64,000 bases of DNA from Mycobacterium paraffinicum (GTDB taxonomy: Bacteria > Actinomycetota > Actinomycetes > Mycobacteriales > Mycobacteriaceae), in the NCBI RefSeq assembly GCF_001907675.1, contig NZ_MPNT01000004.1, positions 1-64,000 of the forward strand, given 5' to 3'. The position numbers were made by a program, and so were the translations under genes. Within the stretch, counting starts at the first letter, position 1, and every line of letters starts with the position of its first letter. Below, one piece after another: positions 54,601 through 64,000 of the stretch. The notes under the pieces were generated by a model. That model made no database searches, was not told the DNA's origin, and saw only the letters and a program-made list of their open reading frames with translations.

Positions 54601-55857
54601 GTCGGCCGTCATCTCCTCCAGCACCTGCTGCATCCGCGCCGCCAGGTCGGCCACGCCGAAGTCCGCGAACGGTTGGCCCGGCCCCGCGGTGCTGAGGAAA
54701 AGCTGGTCACCGGCGCCGAGGAAAAACAGGCTGAAATGCCCGACGGGCCCGTGGTTGGTGTAACTCGCCGTCGCCGGCGAACCGGCGAGGTCGAGGGTGA
54801 GCCGCATGGGCAGGAAGTTGATGCCGACCCGATTCGCCGCCTGCCGCAGGCCGTCAGTCTCGAGGGTGTGCACGGGGAATCGCTGGTGGTGCAACAGCTC
54901 CCGAATTCGGGTGTCGACGTGTTTGCAGAAGTCGGCAACCGTGGCGGTGGGCGACGTGTCCAAGACCAGCGGCACCACCCCGGCGAACATCCCGGGAAGC
55001 GTCTTCGACTCTTGGCTCACCCGCCGGCTCACCGGAAAGTCAAGCGCCACCTGCGAACCGCTGCCCGACCACGCCCGCACCAAGAGCGCGCAGGCCGCGG
55101 TGGTGACGGAAAACCGTCGGATGCCCAGCTTCTTGGACAGCTGTTTGATCCGGGTGGTGACGGACGGGTCCAGCTGGACGGACGCGGACGGCGAGTAGTG
55201 GTCTTTGCCGCCCGCGGCCTCGGCCGGGCGATCGACCCAGGCGCTCTCGGGCGGAAGGTTGTTGCTCCAATACGCCTGGTCTTCTTGATAATCGGCCGAC
55301 GCTTCATATTCGGATTCGATGTCGACCAAATCTTGCGCCGAGCCGAAATAGGCATCGGGAATGGGTTTCCCGGCCATCATCGCCGAATATATCGTCGACA
55401 CTCGACGGCATACCAGCGCCATACCCAATCCATCGATTGCGATGTGGTGGCAGCAACCGAACAAATAGAATTCGGTGGCCCCCGTTTTGAATAACACGAA
55501 CTGGAACAGCTGACCGTTCAACGCCATCGGGGTGCGCTGGATCGACGACGCCATCGCCCGCGCTTCTGCGACAGGGTCGGGCAGCGACGTCAAGTCGTGG
55601 AACGTCAGCTCTACGTTGGGGTAATCGATCGGCTTCTGGACGACGTGACCGTCGACCTCGAAGAACGAAACCCGGCCCGGTTCGGCCTCCGCGACCGCTT
55701 GGGTGATCGCTCGCTGGAGGGCGTCACGATCGAGCGAACCCTCGATCTTGATCAGCAGGCCGAGCTGCCACTCCGTGCCGACATAGCCCGTTTCTTGCGA
55801 CAGCCAGATGTCAAGCTGGCCCCGCGTCAGCGGAAGTGTGTGATCACCAACTTCCAT
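45610..55857 (-). CDS. mps1: Non-ribosomal peptide synthetase Mps1 (C-A-T-E-C-A-T-E-C), glycopeptidolipid core
   Basis: The ATG at 55857 has GGGGGAG 4 bases upstream; a TTG at 55908 overlapping the MbtH gene is the alternative. The 3415 residues hold a starter condensation domain (HHIAID near 139), expected to load a fatty acyl chain. Then come A (near 606), T (near 979), E (near 1156), C (near 1637), A (near 2094), T (near 2482), E (near 2656) and a final C domain (near 3139) that has no A domain of its own. Specificity positions read D-F-W-T-V-A-A-V-C for module 1, close to the Phe code, and D-F-W-S-V-G-M-V-H for module 2, close to the Thr code. Both modules epimerise, fitting D-Phe-D-allo-Thr. 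The last C domain passes the dipeptide to Mps2. Known in M. avium as pstA. Confidence 0.93.
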   Translation of the reverse strand: MEVGDHTLPLTRGQLDIWLSQETGYVGTEWQLGLLIKIEGSLDRDALQRAITQAVAEAEPGRVSFFEVDGHVVQKPIDYPNVELTFHDLTSLPDPVAEARAMASSIQRTPMALNGQLFQFVLFKTGATEFYLFGCCHHIAIDGLGMALVCRRVSTIYSAMMAGKPIPDAYFGSAQDLVDIESEYEASADYQEDQAYWSNNLPPESAWVDRPAEAAGGKDHYSPSASVQLDPSVTTRIKQLSKKLGIRRFSVTTAACALLVRAWSGSGSQVALDFPVSRRVSQESKTLPGMFAGVVPLVLDTSPTATVADFCKHVDTRIRELLHHQRFPVHTLETDGLRQAANRVGINFLPMRLTLDLAGSPATASYTNHGPVGHFSLFFLGAGDQLFLSTAGPGQPFADFGVADLAARMQQVLEEMTADPERWLCSIDLLAADEPAQLDEWSNRAALTQPVPEPVSIPAAFTEHVQQAPDAFAVTCAATSLTYAELDEASNRLAHLLAGHGAGPGECVAVMFPRCADAIVAMLAVLKTGAAYVPIDPAHSAARMEFVLSDAAPSAVITTADLRSRLNGRDDLLVVDVHDPAVETQPSTALPDPAPENIAYMIYTSGTTGTPKGVAIPHLNVTWLIESLDEGLPKGQVWTQCHSAAFDFSVWEIFGALLRGRRLLVVPESVASSPEELHDLLVAEKVSVLTQTPSSVAMLPADGLESTALVVAGEACPADVVDRWAAPGRVMLDAYGPTETTVCASISKPLTPGTGVVPIGSPISGAAMFVLDKWLQPVPAGVVGELYLAGRGVGIGYIRRAGLTASRFVANPFGGPGARMYRTGDLVCWGEDGQLQYFGRSDEQVKIRGYRIELGEIQSVLTGLDGVDQAAVIAREDRPGDKRLVGYITGTADPAAIRAALADRLPPYMVPAAVVVLETLPLTGNGKLDKRALPAPEYATAEYRAPGDAVEEILADIYAQVLGLERVGVDASFFDLGGDSILSMQVVARARAAGILFRPRDVFVEQSVARLARVAEVAPDGAAGAGDDGVGPVVATPIMRWLHSIDGPIEQFNQTMVVRAPAGAGEDDVVAVLQALLDRHAALRLRADDDGTGGWSLHVPEVGAVDARGCVHAVESLSEEALAEARSRLNPAAGVMVSAAWAPSTGQLALIIHHLAVDGVSWRILLEDFNIAWAQHHNGQPIALLAPGTSFARWSSLLQEHAYRPDVVARADEWRQVAATPAALPAVQPDTDTYVNAGQLSVSLDVETTRLLLGEVPAAFHAGVGDILLIAFGLAFAEFLGTGAAPIGVDVEGHGRQEELFPRVDLSRTVGWFTTKYPVALNGGRLNWSQVAAGEPALGPVIKAAKEQLRALPDGLTYGLLRYLNDDVDLDGADPVIGFNYLGRLGAGADLSDELWRVSHDSLAVAAVATAVPMPLAHTVELNAGTMDTEAGPHLQANWTWAPSALDEERVNRLSRLWFEALAGICAHVRAGGGGLTPSDIAPAQLSQQQIDSLCRQGDVADVLPLTPVQQGLLFHTAFAPDMDDLYAVQLGITVSGALDAARLREAVHTAVKRHPNLVARFSEDFGEPVQVIPADPQMAWRYVELDGDNVDEQVEQLCADERAAVCDLADKPSFRGALIRTAADRHRFVLTIHHIVVDGWSLPVLLQEVFASYYGERLPAAPSYRSFVTWLTNQDRAAAQAAWAQALAGFETPTLVGPLGQIGKRGVAAFHVPAETTHALGELARSCRTTISTVLQGAWTQLLTWLTGQHDIAFGTAVSGRPTELPGADAMVGLLINTVPVRATITATTTVADLLEQLQRLHNDTVDYEHLALPEIHRVTGHDQLFDTLFLYENYPIDAGALLGVHELAITDFSSREYNHYPLSVVASPGHELSLRVEFDTEVFTAAAIKTLIERLQQVMVAMTADPARRLSSIDLLDAAEHDRLDDWGNRPVLAESAPKLASIPELFAAQAARAPEAVAITHGDRSWTYGEVEEHANRLAHLLVSRGAGPGERVAVLFPRTAEAVVAILAVLKTGAAYLPVDPTVPPARIEFVLGDAAPIAAVTTAEVRSRLDGQHLDVIDFDDPAVAAQSGAGLPAPSADNIAYIIYTSGTTGTPKGVAVPHRNVTQLLESLDAQLALGQVWTQCHSLAFDFSVWEIFGSLLYGGRLVIVPDAVVRSPEELHAMLVREQVSVLSQTPSAFYALQTADSLAPELGQQLKLQTVVFGGEALEPHRLGKWLHNHPGLPRLINMYGITETTVHASFREIVDGDVDSNASPIGVPLAHLGFFVLDGWLRPVPEGVVGELYVAGRGLAYGYVGRSGLSATRFVACPFGGSGARMYRTGDLVRWGADGQLQYMGRADEQVKIRGYRIELGEVHAALAALDGVNEAAVIAREDRPGDKRLVGYVTGTADPAEIRNRLGERLPTYMVPTAVVVLEALPLTVNGKLDTRALPAPEYSDADHYRAPSTAIEEILAGIYAQVLGVERVGVDDSFFDLGGDSILSMQVVARARAAGVVCRPRDIFVEQTVARLARVAALATDDDVVDEGVGPVVATPIMRWLHSVDGPIEQFNQTMVVQAPAGVSEADVVLALQALLDRHAMLRLRVDDDGAGGWSLRVPEVGEVDAAGCVHTAEALSDAALSTAVSQLNPASGTMLRAVWVPGTGQLALIIHHLAVDGVSWRILLEDLNIAWAQHHSGQPVALPAGGMSFARWSSLLAEHARRPEVVDTAEAWRQISSTPAPLPSVRPDIDTYVSAGQLSVSLDADTTRLLLGEVPAAFHAGVQDILLVAFGLAWAQFLGTGAPIGIDVEGHGRQEELGPHVDLSRTVGWFTTKYPVALQVGGLSWGQVIAGESGLGALVKDAKEQLRGLPDGLTYGLLRYLNPDVELDVSDPVIGFNYLGRLGGAGDLSSELWRLDQDSLASAGAATAVPMPLPHTVELNAGTLDTAGGPLLQANWTWARSALDEAQVARLSELWFDALSGICSHVRSGGGGLTPSDLAPARLTQRDIDELCQRYPVADVLPLTPLQQGLLFHTGSEHGSDDLYAVQLDISVSGALDPHRLRDAVHTMIKRHPNVVAHFIEDFGEPVQVLSAEPGLSWHYVELDTEDVEPEAQIQQLCAAERAAVCDLAERPPFRAALIRTADNRHRFVLTNHHIVLDGWSKPILLQEIFAAYYGVQLPGPVPYRKFVAWLAAQDRGAAQAAWRRVLAGFDTPTLVGPPGRVSLGPRGVSSFQVSAETTRALGELARSCHTTVSTVLQAAWAQLLMWLTGQHDVTFGTAVSGRPTDLAGAEQMVGLLINTVPVRATIGAETTIADLLDQLQSAYNDTLEHQHLALNEIHRVTGHDQLFDTMFVYENYPIDTAALSAVDELAISGFTNREYNHYPLSVQAVPGHELGLRVEFDTEVFDTGRIERLVERFRRVLEAMTADVEEQS

Positions 55858-55897
55858 CGACTCCCCCAAAGCTTCACCCGCCCCATACCCCGACTCG

Positions 55898-56128
55898 TTA
55901 CTGGTCAAAACCCCGGCCCGTTGCGAGTCTGTCTCGCAGGCTCTTTGGCCTAATGTCGGGCCAATTTTGTTCGATGTACTCCAAACATGCGGCGCGATCC
56001 GCCTCGCCGTAGACCACTTTCCAGCCGGCTGGAACGTCGGCGAAGGCAGGCCAGAGGCTGTGTTGTTCCTCGTCGTTCACCAAGACGAAAAAACTGCCGT
56101 TGTCGTCGTCGAACGGATTGATGCTCAC
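55898..56128 (-). CDS. MbtH-like protein
   Basis: The GTG at 56128 with GGAGA just upstream gives 76 residues. The sequence has the MbtH signature: [24 protein letters not shown], followed by PAGWKVVYG and [11 protein letters not shown], including the conserved tryptophans. MbtH proteins bind adenylation domains and are needed for folding or activity of many NRPSs. It is the first gene of the operon, 40 bp before mps1, the usual arrangement in glycopeptidolipid loci. A longer reading from an upstream ATG adds 14 residues unlike the family. Confidence 0.93.
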   Translation of the reverse strand: MSINPFDDDNGSFFVLVNDEEQHSLWPAFADVPAGWKVVYGEADRAACLEYIEQNWPDIRPKSLRDRLATGRGFDQ

Positions 56129-56955
56129 AGTTCTCCAAGCTGCTAGTTGACATGAGTGGAACGGTTCCAAACCATACTGGAGCCACTAGCGCGCGTCCGA
56201 GGTTTGGACAAAGTTCCCGGGGTGACCCGCCAGGCTCTTAACGTGCCCTAAAGATTCGGCTGGTACAGGGCTGCGCAGCGGCCGCCGTTGGCTGCTGTGA
56301 CCTGCGGTAATGGCTCACCGGTGCGGCTCGCAATTGGGCAAGGTCGGCCTTCAAGGACGATGGATTTTTGGGTGCTTGTCGTTAGTCAGGATACCGGGGC
56401 TGGAGCCCCCGGGAAAATCACCACGAGGCGAGCCCCTTTCGGTGGGCAACTGGGCCACGAAAACGGGCGCAAAAGCCACCCCCGCGCAAGCGCCCGGCCG
56501 CCACGGCCCGCCACCGAAGCGCGGCGGCGAAACCGATTGACTACCGGCGCCGATCGTCGTTAGCTGGCTGGGTCTGCCGATCCAGAGCAGGCCTTGGCCG
56601 CCGGGCGGACCGAGGGTGGGGGCGCGCCGTTCCGAGCCCAACTGGGCAAGCGGGCGCCGGCCCGCTGAACCGGCCGGGGCGACAACCGAAAAGTGCCGTT
56701 ACGCATGCGGTATGCATTACGATCCCGTATCTCCTTGTCGAAGGGCTGATACGGAGACCGCTGGCGTGGTTTACTCATGAAGACCTGGTCGCGCTCCCCG
56801 GGGGGCGGGGCTCGTAAGAGGTGCCGGAGCACGACTAGTCTGCGACGTACACCGCGATCGATGTGCTGCAGTCTGGGCTCGCAATCCGCATGTAACAGAT
56901 TGTTCGTTCCGGCGGATATGGCAAGAGACGTCAGAAACGGGTAAAAGGGGGTGCG
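56129..56955. other. 827-bp divergent intergenic region between mbtH-like gene and mmpS4
   Basis: No convincing gene is seen; frames on either strand lack ribosome sites and family features. The region must contain the promoters of the NRPS operon and of the mmpS4-mmpL4 operon. CGCATGCG (56702-56709) and ATGCAT (56712-56717) are adjacent short palindromes about 240 bp before mmpS4. The stretch 56390-56680 is rich in GGGC/GCCC and may be structured. No known regulator motif was recognised. Confidence 0.6.
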
Positions 56956-57558
56956 GTGGTCGAACCCGACGTGCGGGCCCGGCCCGATATCGCCATCACG
57001 AAAGGCCGCGACATCAGCCAACAGTCTGACCGCCGACGCCGTTTTATGCCCTTTTCGCGTCGATCGTCCGAAGAGGTCGGCGCGGTCCGCGCGCCTCGGG
57101 AAAACCGGCGGACTCGGCGAGCCGGATTGTTCAGAGCTCTCAAGCACTTATGGATCCCGCTGGTCATAATTGCCGTCGTCGCCGCTGGAGGCCTGACCGT
57201 TTCCCGCTTGCACGGGATATTCGGATCCGAAAAACGCCCTTCTTACGCCGACACTCGGCAGCAGGACACTAAGCCCTTCAACCCCAAGCACGTCAAATAC
57301 GAGGTCTTCGGACCGCCCGGGGCGACGGCCGACATCAGTTACTTCGACGCGAACGGCGAGCCGAATCACATCAACGGCATCCATCTTCCTTGGTCGTTCG
57401 ACATCGCGACTACCCTGCCTTCGATCGTGGGAAATGTTGTCGCGCAAGGTGATAGCGACACCCTCGGGTGCCGCATCGTGGTGGATGGTGTGGTCAAAGC
57501 CGAGAGGATCTCACACGAGTTGAACGCGTTCACCTACTGTGTGTTGACGGCCACATGA
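56956..57558 (+). CDS. mmpS4: MmpS4, accessory membrane protein for lipid export
   Basis: The GTG at 56956, with AGGGGG 5 bases upstream, gives 200 residues; an ATG at 57046 would give 170 residues, closer to other MmpS proteins, but lacks a ribosome site. One membrane helix (about residues 66-83, [17 protein letters not shown]) follows a basic cytoplasmic region. The rest is the periplasmic beta-sandwich MmpS domain ([23 protein letters not shown] ... [27 protein letters not shown]) with a Cys pair. MmpS4 works with MmpL4 in glycopeptidolipid biogenesis and export. Its stop overlaps the mmpL4a start (ATGA), so the proteins are made together. Confidence 0.9.
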   Translation: MVEPDVRARPDIAITKGRDISQQSDRRRRFMPFSRRSSEEVGAVRAPRENRRTRRAGLFRALKHLWIPLVIIAVVAAGGLTVSRLHGIFGSEKRPSYADTRQQDTKPFNPKHVKYEVFGPPGATADISYFDANGEPNHINGIHLPWSFDIATTLPSIVGNVVAQGDSDTLGCRIVVDGVVKAERISHELNAFTYCVLTAT

Positions 57559-60446
57559 GCAATCAAGAGTTGGCGACGGACCGCGCCTCGCAGCCATTCT
57601 TCGCGCGGATGATCCACCGATTCTCGGTGCCGATCATCTTGGCTTGGTTGGGTCTCGCGGTGCTGATCAGCATCGGCGTTCCATCGCTGGAACAAGTTGA
57701 GGCAGAGCATGCGGTGTCGCTGAGCCCGATAGGCGCGCCCTCATTCAAAGCGATGGAGCGCCTCGGTCAGGACTTCAAGGAAACCAACTCCGGCGCGTTG
57801 GCAATGATCCTGCTGGAAAGTCAGCAGCCACTGGGCGACGATGCACACCATTACTACGACCGTCTCGTTCGCCTTCTCGAAGACGACCACAAGCATGTGC
57901 AGCACGTCCAAAACTTCTGGGGCGACCCGATAACCCGGGGTGCGGCGCAAAGCCAAGACGGCAAGGCCGCCTATGTGCAGGTCAATCTCAATGGCACCCA
58001 GGGTGGCAGCCAGGGTGACGAATCCGTCGCGGCCGTCCGCAAGATCGTGCAGCGCGCCGACCCCCCGCAGGGTCTCAAGGTCTACGTCACGGGCCCTGCG
58101 CCGATCGTCGCCGATATGAACATTGCCGGCCAGAAGACGGTCATGTTGGTCACCGTGGCGAGCCTCGCGGTCATCTTTATTACCCTGCTCCTCGTCTATC
58201 GGTCAGTCGTGACGGTAATTCTGCTGCTATTGATCGTCGGGCTCGAATTGCAGATCGCCCGGGGAATGGTCGCGTTGCTCGGTCATTTAGGGATCGTTGG
58301 CCTCACCACTTTTGCCGTCAATCTATTGGTCGCAGCGGTAATTGCGACGGGAACCGACTACGGGATATTTTTCGTCGGCCGGTACCAAGAAGCGCGGTCG
58401 GTTGGCGAGAGCCGGGAGATGGCTTTCTATACGACCTTCGGCAGCGTCGCCAAGGTCGTGTTGGCGTCGGGTCTGACCATTGCCGGGGCCGTTCTGTGCC
58501 TCAGCTTCACCCGGCTCCCGTACTTCCAGCCACTCGGCATCCCCTGCGCCGTCGGCATCGCGATAGCGGTGCTCGTCGCGCTGACGCTGGGGCCCGCGCT
58601 GCTTGCCGCCGGCGGTCGCTTCGGTCTGTTCGAGGCGAAGCGGCCTATCTCGACGCACCGATGGCGACGGTTCGGCACGGCGATTGTGCGGTGGCCGGCG
58701 CCGATCCTGATCGCATCGTTGGCCATCGCGCTGATCGGGCTGTTGACCCTGCCGAATTACAAACCTAGCTACGACGATCAGAAATTCATACCGCCGAACA
58801 TTCCGGCCAATGTGGGATACGCGGCTGCCGAACGACACTTCCCGGGCTCGCGAATGATGATGCCGGAAATTCTGCTGGTCGAGACGGATCATGATTTGCG
58901 CAACCCAACGGACATGTTGGTCATCAACAAACTGGCGAAGGGAGTTCTTGCGGTCCCGGGGATTTCGACAGTGCAGACCGTAACCCGGCCAGAAGGGGTC
59001 CCGCTTCAGCACACGACCATTCCGTGGATCATGAGCATGTCCCAGGCGAGCCAACTGCAGAACATGGCATTCCAGAAAGACCGGATGGATGACATGCTCA
59101 AGCAGGCCGAAGAGATGGGCAAAATGATCGCCATCATGGAGCACATGGTGGGTCTCATGCGCGAGCTGGTGAACACGACTCATCAGATGGTCGGCACGAC
59201 GCATGAAATGCAGGACATCACTTCCGAATTGCGCGACCACATCTCGGATTTCGAGGATTTCTGGCGGCCGATTCGCAGCTACTTCTACTGGGAACGGCAC
59301 TGCTACGACATCCCCATCTGCTTTTCGCTGAGGTCCATTTTCGACGCGCTTGACGGTGTCGACGAGGTCAACGACAAGTTGAAAGCCTTGGTCGGCAACC
59401 TCGATCAGCTGGATCTTGTGCTGCCGCAAATGGTCATGGAAATCCCTCCGATGATCGAGATCATGAAGGGCATGCGCAGCATGATGCTGACGATGCACAG
59501 CACCATGTCCGGCGTCATGGGTCAGATGGATTCGAGCGTCAAAGATCCGAGCGCAATGGGGCAGGCTTTCGACGCTTCCCGAAACGACGACTCCTTCTAT
59601 CTGCCGCCCGGAATCATCGACGGCTCGGACGCCTTCAAGCGGGTCGAGAAGGTGTTCATGTCGCCGGACGGCAAGGACTTCCGGCTGCTGATTTCGCAGC
59701 GGGGCGACCCGGCGACGCCCGAGGGTCTTTCGCGGGTGGAGGCCATCAAGACGGCAGCCGAAGAGTCGCTGAAGGGCACGCCGTTGGAAAACGCCAAAAT
59801 CTATCTCACCGGCACCGCAGCGATCACCAAAGACCTGGTGGACGGCTCCAAGTTCGACCTGTTGATCGCCGGTGTCTCCGCGCTCTGCCTCATTTTCATC
59901 ATCATGCTGATCATGACGCGCAGTTTCATTGCCGCCATGGTGATCGTGGGAACGGTCTTGCTCTCCTTGGGGGCGTCATTCGGCTTGTCCATATTGGTCT
60001 GGCAGAACTTGCTGCACGCACCGCTGCACTGGACCGTGCTATCGACTTCGGTGATCGTCCTCTTGGCGGTGGGGTCTGACTACAACCTGTTGTTGGTGTC
60101 CCGCATGAAAGAGGAACTGGCCGCCGGCATCAACACCGGCATCATCCGCGCCATGGGCGGCACCGGCAAGGTCGTCACCAACGCGGGCCTGGTGTTTGCG
60201 TTCACCATGGGTTCGATGGTGGTCAGCGACCTGCGCAGCATCGGGCAAGTGGGCACGACCATCGGCATGGGCCTGCTGTTCGACACGTTGGTCGTCCGGG
60301 CATTCATGACGCCGTCGGTTGCCGCTTTGCTGGGACGCTGGTTCTGGTGGCCGCAGCGTGTGCGGCCACGCCCGGCGAGCGCCCTGCTCCGGCCCACGGG
60401 ACCGCGCCCGTTGGTGCGTTCCTTGCTGCTGAAAGATTCGCGATAA
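57555..60446 (+). CDS. mmpL4a: MmpL4a, RND-type lipid transporter
   Basis: The ATG at 57555 gives 963 residues. The RND layout is complete: a first membrane helix at about 23-42, a periplasmic porter domain, helices 2-6 with [16 protein letters not shown] carrying the proton-relay Asp-Tyr pair, and a second porter domain. The porter includes a Met-rich coiled-coil stretch (about 480-660) with a conserved Cys pair ([16 protein letters not shown]). Helices 8-12 follow, with [15 protein letters not shown]. MmpL4a and MmpL4b are both needed for glycopeptidolipid formation in fast-growing species, probably carrying the lipopeptide across the membrane. It is translationally coupled to mmpS4. Confidence 0.93.
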   Translation: MSNQELATDRASQPFFARMIHRFSVPIILAWLGLAVLISIGVPSLEQVEAEHAVSLSPIGAPSFKAMERLGQDFKETNSGALAMILLESQQPLGDDAHHYYDRLVRLLEDDHKHVQHVQNFWGDPITRGAAQSQDGKAAYVQVNLNGTQGGSQGDESVAAVRKIVQRADPPQGLKVYVTGPAPIVADMNIAGQKTVMLVTVASLAVIFITLLLVYRSVVTVILLLLIVGLELQIARGMVALLGHLGIVGLTTFAVNLLVAAVIATGTDYGIFFVGRYQEARSVGESREMAFYTTFGSVAKVVLASGLTIAGAVLCLSFTRLPYFQPLGIPCAVGIAIAVLVALTLGPALLAAGGRFGLFEAKRPISTHRWRRFGTAIVRWPAPILIASLAIALIGLLTLPNYKPSYDDQKFIPPNIPANVGYAAAERHFPGSRMMMPEILLVETDHDLRNPTDMLVINKLAKGVLAVPGISTVQTVTRPEGVPLQHTTIPWIMSMSQASQLQNMAFQKDRMDDMLKQAEEMGKMIAIMEHMVGLMRELVNTTHQMVGTTHEMQDITSELRDHISDFEDFWRPIRSYFYWERHCYDIPICFSLRSIFDALDGVDEVNDKLKALVGNLDQLDLVLPQMVMEIPPMIEIMKGMRSMMLTMHSTMSGVMGQMDSSVKDPSAMGQAFDASRNDDSFYLPPGIIDGSDAFKRVEKVFMSPDGKDFRLLISQRGDPATPEGLSRVEAIKTAAEESLKGTPLENAKIYLTGTAAITKDLVDGSKFDLLIAGVSALCLIFIIMLIMTRSFIAAMVIVGTVLLSLGASFGLSILVWQNLLHAPLHWTVLSTSVIVLLAVGSDYNLLLVSRMKEELAAGINTGIIRAMGGTGKVVTNAGLVFAFTMGSMVVSDLRSIGQVGTTIGMGLLFDTLVVRAFMTPSVAALLGRWFWWPQRVRPRPASALLRPTGPRPLVRSLLLKDSR

Positions 60447-60483
60447 GTGGCGGGCTTCCACGTGTGGTCGGGGACGGGTCCGC

Positions 60484-63396
60484 ATGAGTAGCCCGCGCGC
60501 GCACGCCTTCTCCGCACCGCGAATGATTCGCCGGCTCGCGCTGCTCATCATCCTGGGCTGGGTGGCGTTCACACTGCTGGTTTCCTTCGGTGTTCCGTGG
60601 CTGGAGACGGTCGGACGCGAGCACTCCGTCCCGATGGCTCCGCAGGATGCGCCGGCGGTGCAGGCGATGCAGCGCATGGGCAGGGACTTCAAGGAGTCCG
60701 ACTCGGACAGTTTCGCGATGCTCGTGCTGGAGGGCCAGCAGCCACTCGGCGACGATGCGCACGCGTACTACGACCGACTGGTCCGCGAGTTGCGGGCGGA
60801 CACCAAGCACGTCGAGCACGTGCAGGACCTGTGGGGCGATCGGCTCACCGCGGCGGGCGCGCAAAGCCCGGACAGTAAAGCCGTCTACGTCCAGATGAAT
60901 CTGGCCGGTAACCAGGGCACCACCTTGGGCCAGGACTCGATTGCATCCGTCCGCCATATCATCGCGCGGACGCCTCCGCCCCCGGGGCTGCACGCCTATG
61001 TCACCGGGCCCGCGGCGCTTGTTTCGGACATGCAACACGCCGGTGATAGTTCCATCCTGAAGATGACCCTGATCGGCGCGGTGATCATCTTCACGGTGTT
61101 GATGTTCGTCTACCGGTCGGTCTTCACCGTGATTTTGCTACTGCTCACGGTGGGCATTGAAGTATTTGCGGCACGGGGGGTTATCGCATTCCTCGGCGAC
61201 AACGGCGTCGTCGCGCTCTCCACGTTCGCCATCAACCTGCTGGTAGCCCTCGCCATGGCGGCCGGCACCGACTACGGCATCTTCTTCTTCGGCCGGTATC
61301 AGGAGGCGCGCCAGGCGGGCGAGGACCGAGAAACGGCCTATTACACCACCTATCGCGGCGTAGCGCCCGTCGTCCTGGGTTCCGGTCTGACAATCTCCGG
61401 GGCGATGCTCTGCCTGAGCTTCACCAGGATGCCCATCTTCCAGACCATCGGCGTGCCGTGTGCCGTAGGCATGCTTGTTTCGGTCCTGATCGCTCTGACC
61501 TTGGTTCCCGCGGTCATCACCGTCGGCGGCGGAGTCGGTCTATTCGACCCCAGGCATTACATCGGCTTCGGCCGGTGGCGCCGGGTCGGGACAGCGATCG
61601 TCCGCTGGCCGGTGCCGATCCTGGTCGCGACCATCGCGGTCGCCCTGGTGGGCCTGGTGACCCTCCCCGGTTATAAGACGAGCTACAACGACCGGGCCTA
61701 CATCCCCAAGGACATCCCGGCGAATGTCGGTTATGCCGCAGCCGACCGTCACTTCTCGCAAGCGCGAATGATGCCGGAAATCTTGATGATCGAAGCCGAT
61801 CACGACATGCGCAACCCCGCGGATTTCCTCGTGTTGCACCGGCTGGCCAAGGGAATCTTCCAGGTTCGCGGCATCTCACGCGTGCAGGGCGTAACCCGGC
61901 CCGAGGGCACGCCGATTCAACACACCTCGATCCCCTTCCTGCTCAGCATGCAACAGGCGATCATTCACCAAGACGTGAAATACATGCAGGCCCGGATGGA
62001 CGACCTGGTGGTCCAGGCCGACATGTTGGCCGAGCAGATCAAGCACATGAAGCGGATGTACGAGCTGCAAAAGCAGATGACCGCCCTGACTCATGACTCG
62101 ATTGCCAAGACGCACGAGATGTTTGAGGTAATTAGTGACCTTCGGGACGACCTGTCGAATTTCGAGGATTTCTTCCGCCCGATCAGGAGCTACTTCTACT
62201 GGGAACGGCATTGCTACGACATTCCCATCTGCTTCTCGCTCCGCAGCATCTTCGACACGCTCGACGGTGTCGACACGCTGAGCGACAAGATGAAAGAGCT
62301 GCTCGTCCATCTCGACCACATGGACGCGATCATGCCGCAGCTGCTCGAGCAGTTTCCGCCGATGATCGCGATGTCCGAGGACATGCGGCAGATGATGCTG
62401 ACGAATCACAGCACCATGTCCGGAATCATCGGCCAGATGGACAGCGAGGATAAGGACACCGTCGCGATGGGCGAGGCGTTCGACGCCTCCAAGAATGACG
62501 ACTCCTTCTACCTGCCCCAGGACATTTTCGAGAACGCGGATTTCAAGAAGGCGATGAGCCAGTTCCTGTCTCCGGACGGAAAAGCGGCTCGGTTCATCAT
62601 CTCCCACCTGGGCGACCCCGCGACGCCCGAGGGGGTGGCGCGTATCGACAAGATCAGGACGGCCGCGGAGGAAGCGCTCAAGAACACGCCGCTGGAGAAT
62701 TCCAAGATATTCATCGCCGGGACCGCGTCGACGTACAAAGACTTCCGAGACGGATCCACTTATGACCTCTTCATCGCAGGCGTCGGAGCGCTCTGCTTGA
62801 TTTTCATCATCATGCTCATCCTGACGCGAAGCTTTGTGGCGGCACTGGTGATTGTGGGCACCGTCGCCCTTTCATTGGGCGCCTCGTTCGGGCTTTCGGT
62901 GCTGATCTGGCAGTACATCCTTGGGATCAAATTGCACTGGATGGTGCTGCCGATGTCCGTGATCGTGCTCTTGGCGGTCGGGTCCGACTACAACCTGTTG
63001 CTGGTGTCCCGGATGAAAGAGGAACTGGCGGGCGGCATAAAGACGGGCATCATCCGCGCCATGGGCGGTACCGGCAAAGTCGTCACCAACGCCGGGCTGG
63101 TGTTCGCCTTCACCATGGCCTCCATGGTGGTCAGCGATCTGCGGATCATCGGGCAGGTCGGTACCACGATCGGCCTCGGTCTCTTGTTCGACACCTTGAT
63201 CGTGCGTTCCTTCATGACGCCCACAATCGCCACGATCCTCGGACGGTGGTTCTGGTGGCCGCAGGTGGTTCGGCCTCGGCCGGCCAGCCTGATGCTTCGC
63301 TCCGAGGGGCCGCGTCCGCTGGTGCGTTCCCTCCTGCTGCATCGAGAGTTCGGCGAGGATGCGCCAACGGCGGAAATCCCGAGGACTACCGTCTAG
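60484..63396 (+). CDS. mmpL4b: MmpL4b, RND-type lipid transporter
   Basis: The 970-residue protein is a close paralogue of MmpL4a along its whole length, beginning 37 bp after it. The proton-relay motifs [16 protein letters not shown] and [15 protein letters not shown] are both intact, as are the periplasmic Cys pair ([17 protein letters not shown]) and the C-terminal RPRPAS...[11 protein letters not shown] tail shared with MmpL4a. The C-terminus is longer than that of its partner by a short acidic tail. The two proteins probably form a mixed transporter for the glycopeptidolipid precursor. Base composition and codon use match the neighbours. Confidence 0.93.
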   Translation: MSSPRAHAFSAPRMIRRLALLIILGWVAFTLLVSFGVPWLETVGREHSVPMAPQDAPAVQAMQRMGRDFKESDSDSFAMLVLEGQQPLGDDAHAYYDRLVRELRADTKHVEHVQDLWGDRLTAAGAQSPDSKAVYVQMNLAGNQGTTLGQDSIASVRHIIARTPPPPGLHAYVTGPAALVSDMQHAGDSSILKMTLIGAVIIFTVLMFVYRSVFTVILLLLTVGIEVFAARGVIAFLGDNGVVALSTFAINLLVALAMAAGTDYGIFFFGRYQEARQAGEDRETAYYTTYRGVAPVVLGSGLTISGAMLCLSFTRMPIFQTIGVPCAVGMLVSVLIALTLVPAVITVGGGVGLFDPRHYIGFGRWRRVGTAIVRWPVPILVATIAVALVGLVTLPGYKTSYNDRAYIPKDIPANVGYAAADRHFSQARMMPEILMIEADHDMRNPADFLVLHRLAKGIFQVRGISRVQGVTRPEGTPIQHTSIPFLLSMQQAIIHQDVKYMQARMDDLVVQADMLAEQIKHMKRMYELQKQMTALTHDSIAKTHEMFEVISDLRDDLSNFEDFFRPIRSYFYWERHCYDIPICFSLRSIFDTLDGVDTLSDKMKELLVHLDHMDAIMPQLLEQFPPMIAMSEDMRQMMLTNHSTMSGIIGQMDSEDKDTVAMGEAFDASKNDDSFYLPQDIFENADFKKAMSQFLSPDGKAARFIISHLGDPATPEGVARIDKIRTAAEEALKNTPLENSKIFIAGTASTYKDFRDGSTYDLFIAGVGALCLIFIIMLILTRSFVAALVIVGTVALSLGASFGLSVLIWQYILGIKLHWMVLPMSVIVLLAVGSDYNLLLVSRMKEELAGGIKTGIIRAMGGTGKVVTNAGLVFAFTMASMVVSDLRIIGQVGTTIGLGLLFDTLIVRSFMTPTIATILGRWFWWPQVVRPRPASLMLRSEGPRPLVRSLLLHREFGEDAPTAEIPRTTV

Positions 63397-63524
63397 ATGG
63401 CGCTTCATTCACCCATTCCGCCGCGGCGGCCATGCGCTATTTGTTGCTTGCCGAAGATTTCACGGAGGAGCATGGACGACCAATATGGCCAACGTGATGA
63501 CAGCACCATGAAATACTTTCTACC

Positions 63525-64000
63525 GTGAGCCAACTGGCAATCGAGGTTGTCGACCTAGCAAAGACTTTCGGGCGCGACACACATGCCCTGCGCGGCGTGA
63601 ACTTCTCCGTTCCGGCCGGAACGGTCTGTGGTCTGCTCGGCCATAACGGTGCCGGCAAGACCACCACCATCAACATCCTGTCGACACTGATTCGCCCTAC
63701 CTCGGGTCGTGCCACCGTCGCCGGCTACGACATCACCCGCCAGCCGGCGCAAGTGCGGGCCAGCATCTCAACGACCGGGCAGAAGAGTGCGATGGATACC
63801 TTGCTCACTGGCAGGGAGAATCTCATCTTGTTCGGCAGGCTGCGAGGCCTACGTCGCCGACAGGCCAAGGCTCGCGCCGACGAGCTGATCGAGCAGTTCG
63901 ACCTGGGCGCGGTCGCCGATCGGCTGATCTCCACCTATTCCGGAGGCATGTGGCGGCGCACTGACGTCGCGTGCGCGCTGATGGTACGGCCGAAAGTGCT
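63525..64000 (+). CDS. ABC transporter ATP-binding protein, DrrA-like (partial, runs off window)
   Basis: A GTG at 63525 opens a frame that continues to the window edge (158 codons seen). An ATG at 63508 is followed by an early stop. The Walker A motif LLGHNGAGKTTT is at about residues 39-50 and the ABC signature at about 140 reads YSGGMWRRTD, close to the LSGGM-x-RR-x-D of daunorubicin-resistance (DrrA) type exporters. The Q-loop region (STTGQKSAMDTLLTG) is typical of that family. drr-type genes accompany glycopeptidolipid loci in M. avium, so it probably belongs to the export unit, with permease genes expected beyond the edge. Confidence 0.88.
   Translation, partial: MSQLAIEVVDLAKTFGRDTHALRGVNFSVPAGTVCGLLGHNGAGKTTTINILSTLIRPTSGRATVAGYDITRQPAQVRASISTTGQKSAMDTLLTGRENLILFGRLRGLRRRQAKARADELIEQFDLGAVADRLISTYSGGMWRRTDVACALMVRPKV

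Noticed and set aside
37973..55857. Regularly spaced long repeats that could be mistaken for a repeat array
   Set aside because: They are homologous NRPS modules in one reading frame each, not CRISPR or satellite repeats.
56560..57147. 195-codon minus-strand frame between the mbtH-like gene and mmpS4
   Set aside because: No ribosome site, no family features, and it overlaps the start of mmpS4.

Overview
The window is high-GC mycobacterial chromosome, most likely from a slow-growing, glycopeptidolipid-producing species of the Mycobacterium avium complex type. Gene content and order from plsB1 and fadD11 through dnaE1, two SDR genes, glbN-lprI, the RluD-type synthase gene, lspA, ansA, dinX, ileS, an Rv1535-like gene, an Rv1533-like gene and an Rv1531-like gene match the Rv1551-Rv1531 block of M. 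tuberculosis, read here in reverse (comparison from memory, not from a search).

1-11.2 kb: an integrated actinomycete conjugative-type element whose left end lies outside the window. It carries a degenerate HD-domain gene, an HTH regulator and a NUDIX hydrolase (compare Pif of pSAM2), an array of about ten short motifs spaced near one helical turn, a small Pra-like protein, an FtsK/TraB-type DNA translocase, a rolling-circle (RepSA-type) initiator, a structured candidate origin, an AAA ATPase plus subtilisin-like protease pair resembling ietAS, and a large serine recombinase. The recombinase gene abuts a 13E12-family HNH gene cut inside its HNH motif, so this is the right attachment junction. 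phiRv1 of M. tuberculosis also uses a serine integrase and a 13E12 target.

12.3-37.8 kb: conserved chromosome. It holds lipid genes (plsB1, fadD11), a MerR regulator with a perfect dyad operator in front of a PPOX-fold/metallo-hydrolase gene pair, dnaE1, an SRPBCC protein, two SDRs, truncated haemoglobin N with the lipoprotein LprI, RluD-like/LspA, AnsA, DinX, a proline-rich membrane protein, a DUF559 protein flanked by two related hairpins, and ileS. Two riboswitches can be read directly: a short T-box with an AUC specifier in front of ileS, and an M-box (ykoK) leader in front of the Rv1535-like gene. A 26-codon leader peptide with a near-perfect Shine-Dalgarno sequence sits between the M-box and that gene.

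37.9-64 kb: a glycopeptidolipid core locus. On the minus strand are an MbtH-like gene and two giant NRPS genes (mps1: C-A-T-E-C-A-T-E-C; mps2: A-T-E-C-A-T-R). Hand-read adenylation codes fit Phe (module 1) and Thr (module 2); modules 3 and 4 resemble each other. With three epimerisation domains and a terminal reductase, this fits the lipo-D-Phe-D-allo-Thr-D-Ala-L-alaninol core. Divergently transcribed are mmpS4, mmpL4a and mmpL4b (export) and the start of a DrrA-like ABC ATPase gene. In M. tuberculosis the corresponding position is held by pks5-papA4-fadD24-adh.

Best candidates for new biology: the element with its helically phased repeat array and protease/ATPase module, the M-box leader peptide, and the hairpin pair flanking the DUF559 gene.
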